DNA of 64,000 nucleotides from Mycolicibacterium sp. BiH015 (GTDB taxonomy: Bacteria > Actinomycetota > Actinomycetes > Mycobacteriales > Mycobacteriaceae), in NCBI RefSeq assembly GCF_027706845.1, contig NZ_JAQGCZ010000020.1, positions 1-64,000 of the forward strand. The letters are read 5' to 3'. Both the position numbers and the translations under genes were made by a program. Within the stretch, counting starts at the first letter, position 1. Every line of letters begins with the position of its first letter. Shown piece by piece: positions 27,508-35,699 of this stretch. Below the pieces are notes generated by a model. That model did no database searches. It was not told the origin of the DNA and saw only the letters and a list, made by a program, of their open reading frames with translations.

Positions 27508-28533
27508 ATGGCTGCGCTCGAGACGACCCGGCAGCAGGTCGATCACTTCCGTACAGGTCTACTCTTCGCGATCGGCTCCGCGTTCGCGTTCGGATCGTCG
27601 GGTCCGTTCGCGAAATCTCTGATGGAGGCGGGTTGGAGCCCGACCGCGGCGGTCACGGCACGCCTTGCCGGCGGCGCGTTGGCGATGGCGGTCTTCGCAT
27701 TCGTGGTCCGTCCCGGCTGGTTGCGCGAAGCCACCACACACGCCAAGACCGTTGTCCTGTACGGGCTGGTGCCGATCGCCGGCGCACAGCTCTTCTACTA
27801 CAACGCGGTCTCGCATCTGACGGTCGGTGTCGCACTGCTGCTCGAATACACCGCCCCGATCCTGGTGGTGGGCTGGCTGTGGGCAACCACCCGCAAGCGC
27901 CCCACCAACCTGACCCTGGCCGGAGTGGTGCTCGCGGTGGCCGGAATCATGCTGGTACTCGGCATCTTCGGACCCCACGGGCTGGCCGGCGCACACATCA
28001 ATCTGGTCGGCGTCGGCTGGGGACTGGCTGCCGCCGTCTGCGCCGCGTGCTACTTCCTGATGTCCGACAAAGCCGGCGCCGAGGGACCCGACGGGCAGGC
28101 GCCCGTCCACCCGATCACGCTGGCCGCGGGCGGCCTCATCGTCGGTGCCCTCACGGTGGCCGCACTGGGCGCCTCTGGCGTCATGCCGCTGACCTTCACG
28201 TCGGGAGATACGGTCATCGCGGGCTGGACCACCTCGTGGATCGTCCCGGTGGTGGCACTGGCCCTGATCCCGACGGCCATTGCGTACACGCTCGGCATCG
28301 TCGGCGTTGCGCGGCTGCGTCCGCGGTTCGCCTCGCTGGTCGGATTGTCCGAGGTGATGTTCGCCGTGCTCGCGGCGTGGGTGCTGCTCGGCGAGGCGAT
28401 GACCGCGATGCAGGCCGTCGGCGGCGCGATCGTACTGGTCGGACTGGCATTGGCCCGCCAGGGTGACCGCAGCGAACTCGACCAGAACCACTTGGTGACG
28501 TGGACTGAAAACGCACCGGCAACCACCCGATAG
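27508..28533 (+). CDS. EamA/RhtA-family transporter
   Basis: 341 residues with ten hydrophobic helices arranged as two EamA repeats; the first begins LFAIGSAFAFGSSGPFAKSL, the second HPITLAAGGLIVGALTV to VGLSEVMFAVLAAWVLLGE. The family exports amino acids and related metabolites (RhtA, YdcZ/EamA). It is divergent from the CGNR regulator, sharing the TCATGA-rich promoter region. Substrate not predictable. CGGAGG precedes the ATG. Confidence 0.88.
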   Translation: MAALETTRQQVDHFRTGLLFAIGSAFAFGSSGPFAKSLMEAGWSPTAAVTARLAGGALAMAVFAFVVRPGWLREATTHAKTVVLYGLVPIAGAQLFYYNAVSHLTVGVALLLEYTAPILVVGWLWATTRKRPTNLTLAGVVLAVAGIMLVLGIFGPHGLAGAHINLVGVGWGLAAAVCAACYFLMSDKAGAEGPDGQAPVHPITLAAGGLIVGALTVAALGASGVMPLTFTSGDTVIAGWTTSWIVPVVALALIPTAIAYTLGIVGVARLRPRFASLVGLSEVMFAVLAAWVLLGEAMTAMQAVGGAIVLVGLALARQGDRSELDQNHLVTWTENAPATTR

Positions 28534-28552
28534 TCCCGCTAACATCGGGCGG

Positions 28553-29215
28553 GTGAAGATCGATCTTGAAGTCGGCCGCAGGCTCTCGGCGCTCGTCGCC
28601 GCCGCCATCACCGCTGCCGCCCTGCTCATCGCCCCCACCGCCACGGCGCCGGTCGCCAATGCGCAGGGCTGCCCCGACATCGAGGTCATCTTCGCCCGCG
28701 GCACCGACGAGCCGCCGGGCCTCGGCCGCGTGGGGTCGGCATTCGTCGACTCGCTGCAGGGTCGGGTCGGGGGCCGCTCGGTCGGCTCCTACGCCGTGGT
28801 CTACCCGGCGACCTTCGATTTCCTCGCGGCGGCGGGCGGTGCCAACGATGCCAGCGCACGCGTCCAGTACATGATGGCCAACTGCCCCAACACCCGGCTG
28901 GTGCTCGGCGGCTACTCGCAGGGCGCCGCGGTCATCGACATCATCGCCGCCGTGCCGTTCCCGGCGGTCGGGTTCAACAACCCGCTGCCGCCGAACGCCC
29001 CGGACTTCGTCAAGGCCATCGCGCTGTTCGGCAACCCGACCACCAAGGTCGGTCTGCCGATCACGGCGAGCCCGGTGTGGGGTTCGCGCTCGATCGATCT
29101 GTGCAACGGCGCCGACCCGGTCTGCTCCGGCGGCGACGACATCGCCGCCCACAGCAACTACGGACCCGCAGGCTTCACCGACCAGGCCGCGGCCTTCGTC
29201 GCCGGTCTCGTCTAG
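28553..29215 (+). CDS. Secreted cutinase family protein (first of three)
   Basis: 220 residues from GTG 28,553. A signal peptide ends ATAPVANA. The mature enzyme begins QGCPDIEVIFARGTDEPPG, with Ser nucleophile in GGYSQGAA, Asp in NGADPVC and His in AAHSNY, plus the paired Cys of the fold. Mycobacterial cutinase-like proteins are secreted esterases or lipases acting on lipid esters. M. tuberculosis has Cut3 and Cut4 (Rv3451, Rv3452) at this locus. Confidence 0.92.
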   Translation: MKIDLEVGRRLSALVAAAITAAALLIAPTATAPVANAQGCPDIEVIFARGTDEPPGLGRVGSAFVDSLQGRVGGRSVGSYAVVYPATFDFLAAAGGANDASARVQYMMANCPNTRLVLGGYSQGAAVIDIIAAVPFPAVGFNNPLPPNAPDFVKAIALFGNPTTKVGLPITASPVWGSRSIDLCNGADPVCSGGDDIAAHSNYGPAGFTDQAAAFVAGLV

Positions 29216-29239
29216 CTCAGCTATGCGTTACGGTGTCTT

Positions 29240-29917
29240 GTGCCTTTTGATCGCCTGAGCCGCCGGATCCTCGCGACCACCGCTGCCGCGATGGCGCCGA
29301 TGTCGTTGATGGCGTCCGCCGCCATCATGACCGCCGCCACGGCGAACGCCCAGCCCTGCCCTGACGTCGAGGTGGTCTTCGCCCGCGGAACCGGTGAGCC
29401 GCCCGGCGTCGGCCGCGTCGGCCTGGCGCTCGCGGACCAACTCAGGAACCAGTTGGGCGGCCGTACCGTCACCACCTACGGCGTGAACTACCCCGCCAGC
29501 TACGACTTCTTCACCTCCGCCGACGGCGCGAACGACGCTTCCGCCCGCATCGCCACCATGGCCGCGCAATGCCCGAACACCAGCATCGTGCTCGGTGGCT
29601 ACTCGCAGGGCGCTGCCGTCGTCGACATGCTGGCCGGGGTGCCGCCGCTGGGCAACCGCATCGGCGACATCGGCTCCGCACCGCCGCTGCCCGGCAGCCT
29701 CAACGGGAACGTGGCGGCAGTGGCGGTGTTCGGCAACCCGGCCACCAAGTTCGGCAACCCGATCTCGGCCCGCGGCTCCTTCACCGGCAAGGCGATCGAC
29801 CTGTGCGCCGACGGTGACCCGATCTGCTCGGACGGCCGAAACCCATTTGCGCATACCAGCTACGAACGTTCCCCTTTCATCGGTCAAGCGGCCAGCTTCG
29901 CCGCAGGACGGGTCTGA
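29240..29917 (+). CDS. Secreted cutinase family protein (second of three)
   Basis: 225 residues from GTG 29,240. The signal peptide ends MTAATANA. The triad is present: Ser in GGYSQGAA, Asp in CADGDPIC, His in FAHTSYER. It contains a 10-residue insertion after the nucleophile helix (GVPPLGNRIGDIGSAPPLPG) compared with its neighbours. Starts 24 bp after the first cutinase and is probably co-transcribed. Confidence 0.92.
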   Translation: MPFDRLSRRILATTAAAMAPMSLMASAAIMTAATANAQPCPDVEVVFARGTGEPPGVGRVGLALADQLRNQLGGRTVTTYGVNYPASYDFFTSADGANDASARIATMAAQCPNTSIVLGGYSQGAAVVDMLAGVPPLGNRIGDIGSAPPLPGSLNGNVAAVAVFGNPATKFGNPISARGSFTGKAIDLCADGDPICSDGRNPFAHTSYERSPFIGQAASFAAGRV

Positions 29918-29945
29918 ACGCTCACAGGCAGTTAAGATCGGCACG

Positions 29946-30605
29946 GTGATTCGTCAGCTGCGAAAATTTCGCTTACCGACGCTGGTCGCCGCGCTCGTTC
30001 TGGGCGCGGCGTCGCTGATCCTGCCGCCGGCCGCCTCGGCACAGTCGTGCCCCGAGGCCGAGCTGATCTTCGCCCGTGGCCGCGTCGAGGCACCCGGCGC
30101 AGGCCAGATCGGCAACGCGCTGATCAGTGCCCTGCGATCCAAGACCGGCCAGAATGTCGGCCTCTACGCGGTGAAGTATCCCGCCGACACCGAGATCGAC
30201 ATCGGCGCCAACGACATGAGCAACCGCGTCCAGTGGAACATGGCCAACTGTCCCGACACCCGGTTGGTGCTCGGCGGCTACTCCCTGGGTGCCGCGGTGA
30301 CCGACGTGGTGCTCGCCGTACCGTTCGCCGCATTCGGTTTCAACAGGCCGCTGCCGCCGGGCGCGGACCGGCACATCGCCGCGGTCGCGCTGTTCGGCAA
30401 CGGCATCGCATGGGTCGCGCCGATCGCCAACTTCAACCCCGTGTACCGGGAGCGGACCATCGAGCTCTGCCACGGCGACGACCCGATCTGCAGCCCGACC
30501 GATCCGGAGAACTGGCAGGACTACTGGCCCGACCATCTTGCCCCCGCGTACATCAACGCGGGAATGGTCAACCAGGCGGCGGATTTCGTCGCGCCCAGGA
30601 TCTAG
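29946..30605 (+). CDS. Secreted cutinase family protein (third of three)
   Basis: 219 residues from GTG 29,946. The signal peptide ends LPPAASA, the mature start is QSCPEAELIFARGRVEAPG and the nucleophile is GGYSLGAA. The Asp is in HGDDPIC. The His lies in a changed segment (DYWPDHLAPAYINAG) instead of the usual AHxxY. It is the most divergent of the three. Its stop overlaps the convergent truA stop, and it starts 28 bp after the second cutinase. Confidence 0.88.
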   Translation: MIRQLRKFRLPTLVAALVLGAASLILPPAASAQSCPEAELIFARGRVEAPGAGQIGNALISALRSKTGQNVGLYAVKYPADTEIDIGANDMSNRVQWNMANCPDTRLVLGGYSLGAAVTDVVLAVPFAAFGFNRPLPPGADRHIAAVALFGNGIAWVAPIANFNPVYRERTIELCHGDDPICSPTDPENWQDYWPDHLAPAYINAGMVNQAADFVAPRI

Positions 30606-31492
30606 TCCCCTTCGGGGTCTTTCATGACGGCCGTCCGCAGGTCCCGCGTCACCGCGTTGCGGGCTTCGAGGTCATCGTCGGCCGGATAGTCCACGCCGAC
30701 GAGCGTCAGCCCGCGCGCCGGTGCGGCGGCGAAGTCGCTCGAACGGTGCGTCGCCTCGAGCAGCCCGGCGCACCATGCCGCGTCACGACGATGCTCACCG
30801 ACCGCGAGCAGCGCGCCCACCAGGGAGCGCACCATGTTCCAGCAGAACGCGTCGGCACTGACGTGCACGAAGACGCGGTCGGCCTCGCGGACACAATCCA
30901 ATCGCTGCAGGTCCCGGATCGTCGTGGCACCGGCCCGGGGCCGGCAGAACGCAGCGAAATCCCTCAGGCCCAAGAGATTTCGCGCGGCGTCGGCCATCGC
31001 ATCCACGTCGAGGTGGCGTGGCCACGCCGTGACGTAGCGCGCCTCGGCGGGTTCCGCACCGTACGGCGCCGTCGTCAGCCGGTACACGTAGTGCCGTCGT
31101 AGCGCCGAGAATCGGGCGTCGAAACCTGGTGCGGCACGCTGGATTCCACGGACGCGGACGTCCTCGGTGAGCATCCTCCCGAGACGGCGGACGAGCGGTC
31201 CGAACTCCGCCTCCCCCGCGCGCACCGTGCGCGGATAGGCATGCGCGAGCGCATCGGCGGGCACGTCGACGTGGGCGACCTGCCCGGTGGCATGCACCCC
31301 GGAGTCCGTGCGTCCTGCCGCCCGGGTCATTACAGACGTCCGGAACACCGTCGAGAGTGCGTCGTCGACCGCCCCGGCCACGGTGCGCTGCCCGGCCTGG
31401 GTGGCCCAGCCCGCGAAGTGCGTTCCGTCGTAGGCGATGTCGAGCCGCAAACGAACAAACCCGCCACCGGAATTGGTGGCGGGTTCGTTCAC
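30602..31492 (-). CDS. truA: tRNA pseudouridine(38-40) synthase TruA
   Basis: 296 residues. It opens VRLRLDIAYDGTHFAGWA and has the catalytic Asp in AAGRTDSGVHATGQ, plus RRHYVYRL and MVRSLVGALLAVG, all conserved in TruA. It isomerises U38-U40 in tRNA anticodon stems. The GTG at 31,492 is the only standard start ahead of the conserved core apart from a TTG at 31,450. The 11-bp stem at 31,458-31,485, the apparent rplQ terminator, therefore lies inside the first codons. Confidence 0.92.
   Translation of the reverse strand: MNEPATNSGGGFVRLRLDIAYDGTHFAGWATQAGQRTVAGAVDDALSTVFRTSVMTRAAGRTDSGVHATGQVAHVDVPADALAHAYPRTVRAGEAEFGPLVRRLGRMLTEDVRVRGIQRAAPGFDARFSALRRHYVYRLTTAPYGAEPAEARYVTAWPRHLDVDAMADAARNLLGLRDFAAFCRPRAGATTIRDLQRLDCVREADRVFVHVSADAFCWNMVRSLVGALLAVGEHRRDAAWCAGLLEATHRSSDFAAAPARGLTLVGVDYPADDDLEARNAVTRDLRTAVMKDPEGD
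31458..31485 (-). terminator. Stem-loop after rplQ, overlapping the truA start
   Basis: AACCCGCCACC, 6-nt loop, GGTGGCGGGTT: an 11-bp perfect stem 15 bp past the rplQ stop, followed on the minus strand by the T-rich tail TTTGTTCGTTT. It looks like an intrinsic terminator of the rpoA-rplQ operon, yet it lies within the 5' codons of truA. Confidence 0.7.
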
Positions 31493-31499
31493 AGCACTG

Positions 31500-32132
31500 C
31501 TACTTATCGTCGGCCTTGTCCTCGGCGGCCTCTTCGGCGGCGTCAGCTTCCTGAGCCTCCTCGATGGCCTCGTCTTCGGCCTTGGCCTCGGACACGGTGC
31601 CGGGGGTCTCCACCTCGGCCTCGTCGGCGATCGGGGTCTCTTCGACTGCCTCGGCCTCGGCAGCTGTCGGACCTTCGGCGGCCTCAGGCTCCACGGCGGC
31701 CTGCGGCGCAGCGGCAGCAGCGACCTTCTGCGAGCTGGCCGCGCGGCGTGCGCGGTTGGCCTCAGAGGTCACGGTCTTCTCCCGCACCAGCTCGATGACC
31801 GCCATGGGGGCGTTGTCGCCCTTGCGGTTCTCGACCTTGATGATGCGGGTGTAGCCACCATTGCGGTCGGCGAAGAACGGCCCGATCTCGGCGAACAGGA
31901 CATGGACGATGTCCTTGTCGCGGATCTTCTTCATCACCTCACGCCGGTTGTGCAGCGTGCCCTTCTTGGCGTGGGTGATGAGCTTCTCCGCGTACGGACG
32001 CAACGCCCGTGCCTTCGGCTCGGTCGTCTTGATGCGGCCGTGCTCGAACAGCGAGGTGGCCAGGTTGGCCAGCAGCGCCTTCTGGTGCGAGGACGACCCG
32101 CCGAGACGGGGACCCTTGGTGGGCTTGGGCAT
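31500..32132 (-). CDS. rplQ: 50S ribosomal protein L17 with acidic C-terminal extension
   Basis: 210 residues. The first about 120 are the L17 core (MPKPTKGPRLGGSSSHQKALLANLA; RIKTTEPKARALRPYAEKLITHAKKG). The remaining about 90 residues are a low-complexity Ala/Glu-rich tail ending AEDKADDK, longer than in most bacteria but typical of mycobacteria. Last gene of the infA-rpoA-rplQ string, 61 bp after rpoA, with a terminator stem downstream. Confidence 0.96.
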   Translation of the reverse strand: MPKPTKGPRLGGSSSHQKALLANLATSLFEHGRIKTTEPKARALRPYAEKLITHAKKGTLHNRREVMKKIRDKDIVHVLFAEIGPFFADRNGGYTRIIKVENRKGDNAPMAVIELVREKTVTSEANRARRAASSQKVAAAAAPQAAVEPEAAEGPTAAEAEAVEETPIADEAEVETPGTVSEAKAEDEAIEEAQEADAAEEAAEDKADDK

Positions 32133-32193
32133 TGCGACTATCTCCTTGTGGGGCCGACCCCCGTATCAGGTAGGGCCGGGACGGACTTCTTGT

Positions 32194-33246
32194 TTAGAGC
32201 TGTTCGGTTTCGGCGTAGTCCTGGTTGTCGTCCAGGTCGTAGCCGGCATCGCTGTTCCAGGTGCCGGTGGCGACGTCGTAGCCGGCGACCTCGGACGGAT
32301 CGAAGCTGGCCGGGCTGTCCTTGAGCGAGAGACCGAGCTGATGCAGCTTGATCTTCACCTCGTCGATGGACTTCTGGCCGAAGTTACGGATGTCCAGCAG
32401 GTCGGACTCCGTGCGGGCCACGAGCTCGCCCACGGTGTGCACACCCTCGCGCTTGAGGCAGTTGTACGACCGCACCGTCAGGTCCAGGTCGTCGATCGGC
32501 AGCGCGAAGTGCGCGGCCTGATCGGCCTCGGCCGGCGACGGGCCGATCTCGATGCCCTCGGCTTCGACGTTGAGTTCCCGTGCCAGACCAAACAATTCGA
32601 CCAGCGTCTTGCCAGCCGAGGCCAGCGCGTCACGTGGGCTGATCGAGTTCTTGGTCTCGACGTCGAGGATCAGTTTGTCGAAGTCGGTGCGCTGCTCGAC
32701 ACGGGTGGCCTCCACCTTGTAGGTGACCTTGAGGACCGGCGAGTAGATGGAATCGACCGGGATGCGGCCGATTTCGGCGCCGGAGGCCTTGTTCTGCACG
32801 GCGGGCACGTAGCCGCGGCCCCGCTCGACGACGAGTTCGACCTCGAGCTTGCCCTTGTCGTTCAGCGTGGCGATGTGCATGTCGGGGTTGTGCACCGTGA
32901 CATTGGCCGGCGGGACGATGTCACCCGCGGTGACCGCACCCGGGCCCTGCTTGCGCAGGTACATGGTGACGGGCTCGTCCTCCTCGGAGGAAACGACCAG
33001 ACCCTTGAGGTTCAGGATGATGTCGGTGACATCTTCCTTCACCCCGGGAACAGTGGTGAACTCGTGCAGCACACCGTCGATCCGGATGCTCGTGACGGCT
33101 GCGCCGGGGATCGACGACAGCAGCGTGCGACGCAGCGAGTTGCCGAGGGTGTAACCGAAGCCGGGCTCCAGCGGTTCGATGACGAACTGGGACCGGTTCT
33201 CGGCGATGACCTCTTCGCTGAGTGTGGGGCGCTGAGAAATCAGCAT
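32194..33246 (-). CDS. rpoA: RNA polymerase alpha subunit
   Basis: 350 residues. The N-terminal assembly domain includes FVIEPLEPGFGYTLGNSLRRTLLSSIPG and VTSIRIDGVLHEF. The C-terminal domain (about 245-320) has LDLTVRSYNCLKREGVHTVGEL and RNFGQKSIDEVKIKL, the UP-element and activator contact surface. Normal length for mycobacteria. Lies between rpsD and rplQ as usual. Confidence 0.98.
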   Translation of the reverse strand: MLISQRPTLSEEVIAENRSQFVIEPLEPGFGYTLGNSLRRTLLSSIPGAAVTSIRIDGVLHEFTTVPGVKEDVTDIILNLKGLVVSSEEDEPVTMYLRKQGPGAVTAGDIVPPANVTVHNPDMHIATLNDKGKLEVELVVERGRGYVPAVQNKASGAEIGRIPVDSIYSPVLKVTYKVEATRVEQRTDFDKLILDVETKNSISPRDALASAGKTLVELFGLARELNVEAEGIEIGPSPAEADQAAHFALPIDDLDLTVRSYNCLKREGVHTVGELVARTESDLLDIRNFGQKSIDEVKIKLHQLGLSLKDSPASFDPSEVAGYDVATGTWNSDAGYDLDDNQDYAETEQL

Positions 33247-33321
33247 TGTTTTCTTCTCCTTCTCGGCAACCGCTATTTGATGCCGTTAGGTGATCTGCGA
33301 AACCGGTTGGCCCGCAGACGC

Positions 33322-33927
33322 TTACTTCGAGTAGAGCTCGACGATCAGCTGCTCGGTGAGCGGGACGTCGATCTGCGCGCGCTCGGGCAGCTGGTGCACG
33401 AGGATGCGCTGACGCTCGCCGACGACCTGCAGCCAGCCCGGGATCGGACGCTCGCCGGCGGTCTGGCGGGCGATCTCGAAGGGCAGGGTGTTGATCGACT
33501 TGTCCTTGATGTCGATGATGTCGTACTGCGACACCCGGTAGCTGGGCACGTCGACCTTCACACCGTTGACGGTGAAGTGGCCGTGGCTGACCAGCTGACG
33601 CGCCATGCGGCGGGTGCGGGCCAGGCCTGCGCGGTACACGACGTTGTCCAGCCGGCTCTCCAGGATGCGGAGCAGGTTGTCACCGGTCTTGCCGGGAAGC
33701 CGGTTGGCCTCCTCGTAGTAGCGGCGGAACTGCTTCTCCATGACGCCGTAGGTGAAGCGGGCCTTCTGCTTCTCCTGCAGCTGGGTGCGGTATTCGCTCT
33801 CCTTGATCCGCGCGCGGCCGTGCTGGCCGGGCGGGTAGGGGCGCTTCTCGAAGGACTGATCTCCACCGACGAGGTCGACGCCGAGACGGCGCGACTTGCG
33901 GGTGACAGGTCCGGTGTAACGAGCCAT
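33322..33927 (-). CDS. rpsD: 30S ribosomal protein S4
   Basis: 201 residues beginning MARYTGPVTRKSRRLGVDLVGGD. It has the S4 RNA-binding motif region (ARTRRMARQLVSHGHFTVNGVKV) and the ending ERAQIDVPLTEQLIVELYSK. The Cys-free N-terminus shows the zinc-independent form. It assembles 16S rRNA and in other bacteria regulates its own operon. 75 bp precede rpoA. Confidence 0.97.
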   Translation of the reverse strand: MARYTGPVTRKSRRLGVDLVGGDQSFEKRPYPPGQHGRARIKESEYRTQLQEKQKARFTYGVMEKQFRRYYEEANRLPGKTGDNLLRILESRLDNVVYRAGLARTRRMARQLVSHGHFTVNGVKVDVPSYRVSQYDIIDIKDKSINTLPFEIARQTAGERPIPGWLQVVGERQRILVHQLPERAQIDVPLTEQLIVELYSK

Positions 33928-33941
33928 TTTCTAGATCCTCC

Positions 33942-34355
33942 CTAGACCCGGCGCCGCTTGGGCGGACGGCAGCCGTTGTGCGGCTGCGGCGTGACGTCGG
34001 AAATCGCGCCCACCTCGAGGCCGGCGGCCTGCAGCGAGCGGATGGCGGTCTCGCGACCCGAGCCCGGGCCCTTCACGAACACGTCGACCTTCTTGACACC
34101 GTGCTCCTGTGCCTTGCGGGCGGCGTTCTCGGCAGCCAGCTGCGCAGCGAACGGGGTGGACTTACGCGACCCCTTGAAGCCGACATGTCCCGACGATGCC
34201 CAGGCGATCACGTTGCCCTGGGGATCGGTGATCGACACGATCGTGTTGTTGAACGTGCTCTTGATGTGAGCGGCGCCGTGCGGGACGTTCTTCTTTTCCC
34301 TGCGGCGGGTCTTCTGGCCCTTCTTGGGGGCCCCTGCCTTCTTAGCCTGTGCCAT
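33942..34355 (-). CDS. rpsK: 30S ribosomal protein S11
   Basis: 137 residues with a Lys-rich N-terminus, then HGAAHIKSTFNNTIVSITDPQGN and the ending SDVTPQPHNGCRPPKRRRV. These are conserved S11 signatures of the 30S platform. Spaced 14 bp from rpsD and 6 bp from rpsM, in one operon. Confidence 0.97.
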   Translation of the reverse strand: MAQAKKAGAPKKGQKTRRREKKNVPHGAAHIKSTFNNTIVSITDPQGNVIAWASSGHVGFKGSRKSTPFAAQLAAENAARKAQEHGVKKVDVFVKGPGSGRETAIRSLQAAGLEVGAISDVTPQPHNGCRPPKRRRV

Positions 34356-34361
34356 CCGGGG

Positions 34362-34745
34362 TTACCTGGCCTTCTTCTTGCCGGCGATGGTGCGCTTGGG
34401 TCCCTTACGGGTGCGCGCGTTGGTCTTGGTCCGCTGGCCGCGCACCGGCAGACCGCGGCGGTGCCGCAGGCCCTGGTAGCAGCCGATCTCGATCTTGCGG
34501 CGGATGTCAGCCTGCACCTCGCGGCGCAGATCGCCTTCCACCTTGAGGTTGCCCTCGATGTAGTCGCGAAGCTGGGTCACCTGATCGTCGGTCAGGTCCT
34601 TGGTGCGCAATTCCCGGCTGATGCCGGTGGCTTCCAGGATCTCCTGGGAGCGGGTACGGCCGATGCCGTAGATGTAGGTCAGTGCGATCTCCATGCGCTT
34701 GTCGCGCGGGAGGTCCACACCCATGAGACGGGCCACGTGTGCCAT
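34362..34745 (-). CDS. rpsM: 30S ribosomal protein S13
   Basis: 127 residues: MAHVARLMGVDLPRDKRMEIALTYIYGIG, then the C-terminal GCYQGLRHRRGLPVRGQRTKTNARTRKGP segment and basic tail that contact the tRNAs. Normal length. GAAGGAA lies just upstream of the ATG. Confidence 0.97.
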   Translation of the reverse strand: MAHVARLMGVDLPRDKRMEIALTYIYGIGRTRSQEILEATGISRELRTKDLTDDQVTQLRDYIEGNLKVEGDLRREVQADIRRKIEIGCYQGLRHRRGLPVRGQRTKTNARTRKGPKRTIAGKKKAR

Positions 34746-34892
34746 TCCTTCTTTTCTGCGGAGGTCTTGTCCCAGCCCGTTCCCGAAACTCGTGTCGGGG
34801 CCCGGCCTCCGTGCCGGGCGTGTTAGAGGGCCGAATGCCCTCAGTGGTGCTGGGAGTTCATCATTCAGTTGTCGTTATTGCGTGGCTGTCGA

Positions 34893-35006
34893 TCAGCCTT
34901 GCCGCTGCTTGTGGCGGGGATCGGAGCAGATCACCATGACCCGCCCGTGCCGGCGGATCACCCTGCACTTGTCGCAGATCGGCTTGACGCTCGGGTTCAC
35001 CTTCAC
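34893..35006 (-). CDS. rpmJ: 50S ribosomal protein L36
   Basis: 37 residues, GTG start at 35,006 (GTG AAG GTG AAC). The protein is [17 protein letters not shown] followed by [20 protein letters not shown]. It keeps the zinc ligands Cys11, Cys14, Cys27 and His32, so it is the zinc-binding (C+) form. Located between infA and rpsM as expected; AGAAGGAT lies 12 bp before the start. Confidence 0.95.
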
Positions 35007-35048
35007 GGCTGTGTCGATCCTTCTTCTCGGAGTTGGTGCTGGTAATGA

Positions 35049-35270
35049 TTATTTGTAGCGGTAGACGATGCGCCCGCGAGACAGGTCGTAGGGCGAGAGC
35101 TCCACCACCACGCGATCCTCGGGGAGGATGCGGATGTAGTGCTGCCGCATCTTTCCGCTGATATGGGCGAGGACCTTGTGTCCGTTCTCCAGCTCAATGC
35201 GGAACATCGCATTGGGCAGGGGTTCGACGACACGACCCTCGACCTCTATGGCACCGTCTTTTTTGGCCAT
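35049..35270 (-). CDS. infA: Translation initiation factor IF-1
   Basis: 73 residues from ATG 35,270: [20 protein letters not shown], then [21 protein letters not shown] and the ending [16 protein letters not shown], the complete S1/OB-fold of IF-1. It binds the 30S A site during initiation. The longer frame upstream is not protein-like. First gene of the ribosomal string running to rplQ, with a leader of about 160 nt if the promoter at 35,437-35,464 is used. Confidence 0.97.
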
Positions 35271-35699
35271 ACTCTGTAACGATCCTTGCTTTCGTTTCGT
35301 ACCCGGCTTGCTGGCCTGCTCGGAGCAGCCTTCGATCCGACTTGAAAACGTGGGCCGGGTCCGGGGAATTCCCCTGGATACGGGGCTCGGAGATGGGGCA
35401 CGCAAAAAGTCGGCGCGGAAGCCGCACCGTTGATCGATCATACTCTTTCCGCGGGCAGCCCCAAAATCGCCGAACGTGCTGGTTAATCCGCCCCGGCGAT
35501 CTTGGCACCGGGAACGCGGACTGACGGCCGCATCGACCCGATCTCCCGAGTTCCTCCGGACCCTCCCCGGACGGGGCCGGCGCGACCGTCAATCCAACCC
35601 TTGCGACGTTAATGCCGGTACGCGTGACGGGATAGGGACCAAAGTCCCCGCTTGTCTCCGTCGGCTTTTCCGCTGGACAACGTGCGCATACTTAAAGCG
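35271..35699. other. Divergent promoter region, infA / redox-signalling operon
   Basis: About 430 bp between divergent genes, with no coding signal of its own. It holds the candidate infA promoter (35,437-35,464) and, next to the ATG at 35,700, CATACT (35,687-35,692). The latter could be a -10 for a leaderless transcript of the receiver-flavoprotein gene. Confidence 0.5.
35437..35464 (-). promoter_or_regulatory. Candidate promoter of the infA operon
   Basis: On the minus strand, TTGGGG (35,459-35,464) and TATGAT (35,437-35,442) are separated by 16 bp. The -10 is near-consensus for the housekeeping sigma factor. A start near 35,430 would leave a leader of about 160 nt before infA. Confidence 0.45.

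Noticed and set aside
31861..33945. 694-codon plus-strand frame antisense to rplQ, rpoA and rpsD
   Set aside because: A mirror of highly biased ribosomal/RNA polymerase genes on the other strand; GC-rich third positions leave antisense frames open.
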